Below, in pieces: positions 5,869 to 10,262 of a stretch of 10,262 nt of DNA. The first letter of the stretch is position 1. Every line of letters begins with the position of its first letter. The notes under the pieces were generated by a model, which did no database searches, was not told the origin of the DNA, and saw only the letters and a program-made list of their open reading frames with translations. Both the position numbers and the translations under genes were made by a program. Source of the DNA: Thermoleophilia bacterium (lineage in GTDB: Bacteria > Actinomycetota > Thermoleophilia > Gaiellales > Gaiellaceae); assembly GCA_013362295.1 (NCBI GenBank), contig JABFWJ010000449.1:1-10262 (forward strand). The letters run 5' to 3'.

Positions 5869-5893
5869 TTTGAGGGATTCGCCATCCCTTGAA
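5869..5893. promoter_or_regulatory. 25-bp imperfect dyad in the divergent pilA-pilT intergenic region
   Basis: TTTGAGGGAT (5869-5878), spacer TCGCC, ATCCCTTGAA (5884-5893). The arms match at 8 of 10 positions, including an uninterrupted AGGGAT/ATCCCT pair. GAGGGAT also occurs at 395-401 and 469-475 around pilB, and inverted at 5955-5961 overlapping the pilT -35 box. A shared operator for a pilus regulator is possible; a small RNA hairpin is the alternative. Confidence 0.4.
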
Positions 5894-5958
5894 GCGGGCT
5901 AGCTCGAACGAGGTACCTGGGTCGAGTGACGGCGGACGAGTCGGCACGGCCTCGATCC

Positions 5959-5986
5959 CTCAAGTCAGGCAGCCGACGTGCCGATA
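5959..5986 (+). promoter_or_regulatory. FliA/sigma-28-type promoter of the pilT-pilM-pilN-pilO operon
   Basis: CTCAAG (5959-5964), 15 bases, GCCGATA (5980-5986): the same boxes and spacing as before pilB and the repeat-protein gene. The predicted transcript start (about 5993-5995) coincides with the in-frame GTG at 5995. The frame of pilT is open back through the promoter to GTG 5926, so the promoter is the evidence for the shorter protein. Confidence 0.8.
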
Positions 5987-5994
5987 GCTGCCGC

Positions 5995-7164
5995 GTGAGC
6001 GAAGTTGTGTCGATCGACCAGCTGCTGACGCAGATGGTCCAGCTGCAGGCGTCCGATCTCCACCTGACGGTAGGGGCTCCGCCTGTCGTTCGCCTGCGCG
6101 GTCACCTGCAGCGGTTCGACGGCGTGCCGGCGATGAGCGCAGACGACACGCGTGACCTTCTCTATCGCATCCTCTCGAGCGAGCAGCAGAAGCGGCTGGA
6201 GCTGAGCCGCCAGCTCGACTTCGCGCATTCGATTCCCGGCGTCGCGCGCTTCCGCGTCAACGTCTTCTTTCAGCGCGAGACGCTCGGCGCCGCGTTCCGA
6301 CTGATCCCGAACGAGATCAAGTCGCTCGAGGAGCTCGGGTTGTCGTCGTCGCTGCACTCGCTGGCGGAGAAGCCGCGCGGCCTCGTGCTCGTCACCGGCC
6401 CGACGGGCTCCGGCAAGTCGACGACGCTCGCGTCGGTGCTCGACGAGATCAACCGCACGCGGCACGAGCACATCCTCACGATCGAGGACCCGATCGAGTT
6501 CCTGCACCGCCACAAGGGCTGCATCGTCAACCAGCGCGAGATCGGCGTGGACGCGGTGTCCTTCGCAGAAGGCCTGCGCGGCGCACTGCGCCAGGACCCG
6601 GACGTGATCCTCGTCGGCGAGATGCGCGACCTCGAGACGATCGCGACGGCGATGACCGCTGCGGAGACCGGCCACCTCGTCTTCGGCACGCTGCACACGC
6701 AGTCCGCGCCCGGGACGATCGACCGCATCATCGACGTCTTCCCGCCGGAGCAGCAGGAGCAGGTGCGCGTGCAGATTGCAGGCACGTTGCAGGGCGTCGT
6801 CACCCAGGCGCTGCTGCCGACGGCGGACGGCAGCGGGCGCATTCCGGCGCTCGAGATCCTGCTGCCGGACGACGCGGTCCGCAATCTCATCCGCCAGGGC
6901 AAGGTCGAGCAGATCTATTCGGTGATGCAGACCGGCACGGCCAAGGGCATGGTCACGATGGAGCAGTCGCTCGCGGAGCTGATCATCCGCGGCGTCGTCA
7001 CCAAAGACGTCGGCCTGACGCGCTCGTCGCGTCCCGAGCAGCTCACAGGGCTGCTCGAGCGTGCGGGATTCGAGGATCCCGACGCACCTTCTGCGGCAAA
7101 CGGACACGGGGCTGCGCATGCTGCGGAGCCGGTGTTCGGCGGTCTTCGGGTCTCCGGAGGCTGA
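5995..7164 (+). CDS. pilT: Type IV pilus retraction ATPase PilT
   Basis: This cytoplasmic hexameric ATPase depolymerises the pilus and drives retraction, twitching and DNA uptake. It has 389 residues. Near the N-terminus is ASDLHLTVGAPP, the PilT/PilU signature. Then come Walker A GPTGSGKST (about 135-143), Asp box TIEDPIEF (about 162-169), Walker B DPDVILVGE (about 201-209) and His box TGHLVFGTLHT (about 225-235). AVRNLIRQGK (about 294-303) corresponds to the AIRNLIRE retraction motif of PilT. There is no PilB-type tetracysteine. GTG 5995 is chosen because the sigma-28-type promoter ends at 5986, which implies leaderless translation; GTG 6007, with a weak GAGCGA upstream, is the alternative and gives a more standard MSIDQLL start. 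It is the first gene of an operon: pilM follows after 5 nt, with GGAGG at 7156-7160. Confidence 0.95.
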   Translation: MSEVVSIDQLLTQMVQLQASDLHLTVGAPPVVRLRGHLQRFDGVPAMSADDTRDLLYRILSSEQQKRLELSRQLDFAHSIPGVARFRVNVFFQRETLGAAFRLIPNEIKSLEELGLSSSLHSLAEKPRGLVLVTGPTGSGKSTTLASVLDEINRTRHEHILTIEDPIEFLHRHKGCIVNQREIGVDAVSFAEGLRGALRQDPDVILVGEMRDLETIATAMTAAETGHLVFGTLHTQSAPGTIDRIIDVFPPEQQEQVRVQIAGTLQGVVTQALLPTADGSGRIPALEILLPDDAVRNLIRQGKVEQIYSVMQTGTAKGMVTMEQSLAELIIRGVVTKDVGLTRSSRPEQLTGLLERAGFEDPDAPSAANGHGAAHAAEPVFGGLRVSGG

Positions 7165-7169
7165 GCGCC

Positions 7170-8876
7170 GTGTCGGGTTCGATCTGGAAGCGCGAGATCT
7201 CCCTCGGACGCAAGAAACAGGACGAGGTCGCGGAACAGCCGGCGCAGGAGGCGCCTGTCACCGATCGGATCGACGCGTACCTGCCCGAGGCCGGCGACAC
7301 GCCCGCGCTGCCGCCGACAACGGGCGACTACGGCTGGCTGACCGAAAGCTTCGACCCGAACGAGATTCCGGCCGAGATGCCGGCGATCGCTGCGCCCCCC
7401 GTTTCGGGGCCGCCGCCCGTTGCGCCGCCGCCGCCGCTTCCCGTCGCGGAGCCCGAGCCCGCGCCGGCGATCCAGCCGGTCAACGTCGAAGTCCCCGCCG
7501 CAGAGCCGGCGGAGAAGAAGCCGTTCTGGAAGCAGGAGCTGACGCTCAAGCGCAGCCCCAAGCAGCCGAAGGAGCCGAAGCAGCCGAAGCAGCCCAAGGA
7601 GCCGAAGGCGAAGAAGCTCAAGGAGCCGAAGGCGAAGAAGGTCAAGGCGCCGAAGCCGGAGAAGCAGCGGGCCGAGCCGACGGAGAAGAAGCCGCCGATC
7701 TGGAAGCGCGAGCTGAAGCTCGGCAAGACGAAGGAACCGGACACCCCGAAGGAGCCGCGCGCAAAGAAGCAGAAGCAGAAGGCCGAGCGCGGCGGACCGT
7801 CGAAGGGCGCGATCGTCGGGCTGAAGATCGGCGCGTCGCAGGTCACGGCCGCCCGCGTCTCCAACGGGCCGTCACCGCAGCTCCTCCAGGTTGCGCGCCT
7901 GCCGCTGCCCGACGGCGTCGTCGTCGGCGGCGAGCTGCGCGACGTCAACGCGCTCGCTGCGTCGCTGTCGGAGCTCTTCAGCAAGAACAAGCTGCCGAAG
8001 AAGGGGGTGCGCCTCGGGATCGCGAACAGCCGGATCGGCGTCCGCACCTTCGAGATCGCCGGGATCGACGATCAGCAGCAGCTCGCGAACGCCATTCGTT
8101 TTCGTGCGCAGGAGACGCTGCCGATTCCGCTCGAGGAAGCGGTCCTCGACTGGCAGCTGCTGTCCGAGTCGACCGACCCGGAGACGGGACAGACGACCCG
8201 CCGCGTGCTGCTCGTCGTCGCCTATCGGGAGCTCGTCGACCGTTACGTGGGCGCGTGCCGCAAGGCCGGCCTGCGCGTCACCGGCATCGATCTCGAAGCG
8301 TTCGCGATGCTGCGTGCGCTCGGCGCGCCGCCGAGCCCTGACGCACCGCCCCCGAACGGCGCGCAGGTCGTCGTCAACGTCGGCCACGACCGCTCGACGT
8401 TCGCCGTCACCGACGGCCGCGTGTGCGAGTTCACCCGCGTGCTCAGCTGGGGCGGACAGAGCCTGTCGGTCGCGATCGCACGCGCGCTCGATCTGACGCC
8501 GTCGGAGGCGACGCCGATCAAGCATGCGCTGTCGCTCGTCGCGCAGTCCACCGAGCTCCCGGACGGCGTGACGCACGAGTCGCTCGCAACTGCGCGCGAG
8601 GCGGTGCTGCGCGAGCTGCAGTCGTTTGCGCGCGAGCTCGTGTCGAGCCTGCGCTTCTACCAGAACCAGCCCGGCTCGCTCGGGATCGGCGAGCTCGTGC
8701 TGACGGGCGGGACCGCGCATCTTCCCGGCCTCGGGGAGGAGCTCAACCGCTTGATCGGCGTCCCGGTGCGCGTCGGCGATCCGCTCGACCGCGTCGCGAT
8801 CCCGAAGAAGTTCCGCGAGCCCGACTGCGCACCGGGTTCGCTCACCGTCGCGATCGGCCTCGGGATCGAGGACTGA
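7170..8876 (+). CDS. pilM: Type IV pilus assembly protein PilM with long N-terminal Lys/Pro-rich extension
   Basis: PilM is the actin-like cytoplasmic protein that binds the N-terminal peptide of PilN and links the ATPases to the inner-membrane PilN/PilO complex. Its 568 residues exceed the usual roughly 350 by about 210. The conserved core runs from about 214 (AIVGLKIGASQVTAARV) to the end, with an ATP-binding LVLTGGTAHLPGL segment near the C-terminus. The extension has a Pro/Ala-rich part (about 45-115) and a Lys/Pro part (about 129-210, many KEPK and KQPK units). The motif W-K-[RQ]-E-[LI]-x-L appears three times, at 5-14, 119-128 and 177-186. The GTG start is supported by GGAGG at 7156-7160, 9 nt upstream. 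It is tightly packed between pilT (5 nt) and pilN (1 nt). The extension is read through without a frameshift and matches its neighbours in base composition, so it is a real part of the protein. Confidence 0.92.
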   Translation: MSGSIWKREISLGRKKQDEVAEQPAQEAPVTDRIDAYLPEAGDTPALPPTTGDYGWLTESFDPNEIPAEMPAIAAPPVSGPPPVAPPPPLPVAEPEPAPAIQPVNVEVPAAEPAEKKPFWKQELTLKRSPKQPKEPKQPKQPKEPKAKKLKEPKAKKVKAPKPEKQRAEPTEKKPPIWKRELKLGKTKEPDTPKEPRAKKQKQKAERGGPSKGAIVGLKIGASQVTAARVSNGPSPQLLQVARLPLPDGVVVGGELRDVNALAASLSELFSKNKLPKKGVRLGIANSRIGVRTFEIAGIDDQQQLANAIRFRAQETLPIPLEEAVLDWQLLSESTDPETGQTTRRVLLVVAYRELVDRYVGACRKAGLRVTGIDLEAFAMLRALGAPPSPDAPPPNGAQVVVNVGHDRSTFAVTDGRVCEFTRVLSWGGQSLSVAIARALDLTPSEATPIKHALSLVAQSTELPDGVTHESLATAREAVLRELQSFARELVSSLRFYQNQPGSLGIGELVLTGGTAHLPGLGEELNRLIGVPVRVGDPLDRVAIPKKFREPDCAPGSLTVAIGLGIED

Positions 8877-8877
8877 A

Positions 8878-9507
8878 GTGCGCGCGGTCAACCTCCTCCC
8901 GAGAGACGATGCGTCGGGCAAGAAGGCCCTCCCGCTGCCGGTCCTCGCCGGCTGCGTCGGCACGGTGCTCGTCAGCGCGTTGATCGCAGTGATGTTCCTC
9001 TCCGCGAGCGCGGGGGTGGCGAGCAAGCGGCGCGCGCTGGCGCAGGTCCAGGCTCAGCTCGCGGTGATCCCGGCGCCCGCGCCGCCGTCGCCCGTCGTCA
9101 AGCAGCTGCCGAAGGAGCGTCAGACGCGGGTGACCGCGCTCGCGACCGCGCTCGGCCAGCGCGTCGCCTGGGACCGCTTGCTGCGCGAGGTCTCGCAGGT
9201 CGTGCCGAGTGACGTCTGGCTCGTGACGCTCAATGCGCTCGCGCCCTCGCTCGCGCCGGTGTCGACCGCCGCCGCTGCGACGGCATCCTCCGGCGCGCAG
9301 GGCTTCGAGGTCACGGGCTGCACCTATTCACAGGATTCGGTTGCGCGTTTCCTCGCGCGCCTCACGGTCGTCCCCGATCTCACCGGGATGACGCTCGGCA
9401 AGTCCGCGTCGACGGACGCGGGCGCGGGGGGTGGCGGCGGCGTCTGCCCCGCCGGGATGTTCACGTTCACGCTGCAGGGCAGCGTGAAGAGCGGGAGCGC
9501 GTCATGA
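8878..9507 (+). CDS. pilN: Type IV pilus inner-membrane alignment protein PilN
   Basis: This 209-residue bitopic membrane protein forms the PilN-PilO heterodimer. It starts MRAVNLLPRDD, matching the conserved INLLP peptide through which PilN docks in the PilM groove. One transmembrane segment (about 18-42) follows, then a short coiled-coil-prone region (ASKRRALAQVQAQ) and an extracytoplasmic alpha/beta domain, with VTGCTYSQDSVARFLARL resembling the fimbrial-assembly PilN domain. A Gly-rich stretch lies near the C-terminus. The GTG start is 1 nt after the pilM stop, and GAGGA at 8868-8872 gives 5-nt spacing. The TGA overlaps the pilO ATG as ATGA. Confidence 0.9.
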   Translation: MRAVNLLPRDDASGKKALPLPVLAGCVGTVLVSALIAVMFLSASAGVASKRRALAQVQAQLAVIPAPAPPSPVVKQLPKERQTRVTALATALGQRVAWDRLLREVSQVVPSDVWLVTLNALAPSLAPVSTAAAATASSGAQGFEVTGCTYSQDSVARFLARLTVVPDLTGMTLGKSASTDAGAGGGGGVCPAGMFTFTLQGSVKSGSAS

Positions 9508-10169
9508 AGAAGAAGCTCGCCGCGCTCGACATCAGGATCCAGTTCGGCGCGATCGCGTTCGTCCTGATCTTGCTCGCGGTCGCGGGCTACATGTTCGTCG
9601 TCTCGCCGCAGGGGGCGAAGGCGAACAAGCTGCAGCAGCAGGCGGACGCCGTCCAGACGCAGATCTACCAGCGCCGGGCCGCGATTCGCAAGGGACTGCA
9701 CCCGCCGACGATCGAGACCGCCGACCTGTTCCGCCTCGCCCGTGCGATGCCGGACCGCCAGGACATGCCCGGCATCATCCTGACGCTGAGCGAGCTCGCT
9801 CGGTCGTCGGGGATCAAGTTCGACCTCATCGAGCCGGTCGACGCCGGCACGGCGACCGGGTCGTACCAGACCGATCGCATTCACCTGCTCTTCAACGGCG
9901 ACTTCTACGGCCTCAGTGACTTCCTCTACCGGATGCGCAGCCTCGTCTCCGTGCACAACGGCACGTTGGATGCGCACGGACGGCTCTTCAACGTCGACAC
10001 GCTGACCTTCAACGTCGTCCCGAACGCGTTCCCGAAGATCTCGGCCGAGCTGTTCGTCAATGCGTACGTCTACGGCGCGCCGACCGTGGCGGCGCCCGCG
10101 ACCCCGTCCACCTCGACGACGACCTCCGCGGCGCCCGACGGCGCGACCGCGGCCGGCGTCACTCCCTGA
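9504..10169 (+). CDS. pilO: Type IV pilus inner-membrane alignment protein PilO
   Basis: This 221-residue bitopic protein is the partner of PilN. After a short basic N-terminus there is one transmembrane segment (about 14-33), then a coiled coil (about 37-62, KANKLQQQADAVQTQIYQRR) and a ferredoxin-like periplasmic-type domain containing SSGIKFDLIEP and the FNGDFYGLSDFLYRMRSL segment characteristic of PilO. The last 20 or so residues are Thr/Ser/Ala-rich and look disordered. The ATG at 9504 overlaps the pilN stop (ATGA), with GGGAG at 9493-9497 and 6-nt spacing, so translation is coupled. The next gene follows after 2 nt. Confidence 0.9.
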   Translation: MKKKLAALDIRIQFGAIAFVLILLAVAGYMFVVSPQGAKANKLQQQADAVQTQIYQRRAAIRKGLHPPTIETADLFRLARAMPDRQDMPGIILTLSELARSSGIKFDLIEPVDAGTATGSYQTDRIHLLFNGDFYGLSDFLYRMRSLVSVHNGTLDAHGRLFNVDTLTFNVVPNAFPKISAELFVNAYVYGAPTVAAPATPSTSTTTSAAPDGATAAGVTP

Positions 10170-10171
10170 CG

Positions 10172-10262
10172 ATGGCGACGAAGAAAGAACGCGCGGAAGC
10201 GGCGAAGAAGCGCGACAAGCGCTCGAAGATCCTCGTCGTCGTCGGCGCCGTCCTCCTGAGAT
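10172..10262 (+). CDS. Start of a further membrane protein in the pil operon (partial)
   Basis: Only 30 codons are visible before the window ends. They give a strongly charged, Lys/Arg/Ala-rich N-terminus (MATKKERAEAAKKRDKRSK) followed by the beginning of a hydrophobic segment (ILVVVGAVLL), as in a bitopic inner-membrane protein. In many loci the gene after pilO is pilP, but pilP usually starts with a lipoprotein signal and this one shows no lipobox so far, so I do not name it. It starts 2 nt after the pilO stop with no clear Shine-Dalgarno, consistent with translational coupling. Confidence 0.75.
   Translation, partial: MATKKERAEAAKKRDKRSKILVVVGAVLLR

Noticed and set aside
5926..5994. Longer pilT beginning at GTG 5926
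   Set aside because: The extension contains the promoter at 5959-5986 and precedes the normal PilT N-terminus by too far.
5783..5994. Sigma-54 promoter for pilA, as in proteobacterial pilin genes
   Set aside because: No TGGCAC-N5-TTGC-like sequence with the GG and GC pair at the right distance was seen on the minus strand.
5783..5994. Cyclic-di-GMP or other riboswitch in the pilA-pilT intergenic region
   Set aside because: No conserved GEMM-like core was recognised. The pilT transcript appears leaderless, and the pilA leader of roughly 45 nt is too short for a riboswitch.

Overview
The window holds most of a type IV pilus (T4P) locus from a high-GC bacterium. GTG and TTG starts, two closely related small pilins with a PilM/N/O set, and promoters of the form CTCAAG-N15-GCCGATA suggest an actinobacterium, most likely of the Thermoleophilia (Gaiella/Solirubrobacter-like) type. 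That placement is an inference from gene content and style, not from a marker gene.

Layout, left to right. (1) Plus strand: the C-terminal end of a prepilin peptidase (1-365) and a complete PilB extension ATPase (476-2272). (2) An accessory insert: a minus-strand histidine phosphatase (2282-2866), then a plus-strand REP-associated tyrosine transposase (RAYT, 2997-3572) flanked by palindromes with a GTCNGAC core. (3) A minus-strand pilin block: two nearly identical pilins (5396-5782 and 4835-5215), each followed by a strong hairpin terminator; then a two-gene unit encoding a membrane-anchored Lys/Ala-repeat protein with a possible thioredoxin-like domain lacking CxxC (3962-4720) and an unrecognised 88-residue protein (3699-3965). 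(4) Plus strand, divergent from the pilins: a tightly packed operon pilT-pilM-pilN-pilO and the start of a further membrane protein (5995-10262).

The genes fit one machine. Prepilin peptidase matures the pilins, PilB and PilT drive extension and retraction, and PilM/N/O link the cytoplasmic motor to the envelope. No PilC platform protein is present in the window.

The most notable observation is that pilB, the pilT operon and the repeat-protein unit are each preceded by the same promoter-like sequence, with identical 15-nt spacing. It matches the FliA/SigD/WhiG (sigma-28) motility promoter class. These promoters lie 9 to 16 nt from in-frame start codons, so they redefine three translation starts and imply leaderless or almost leaderless mRNAs. 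They also place the unrecognised repeat-protein unit in the same regulon as the pilus motor genes. A second point of interest is a roughly 210-residue N-terminal extension on PilM that carries a W-K-[RQ]-E-[LI]-x-L motif three times.
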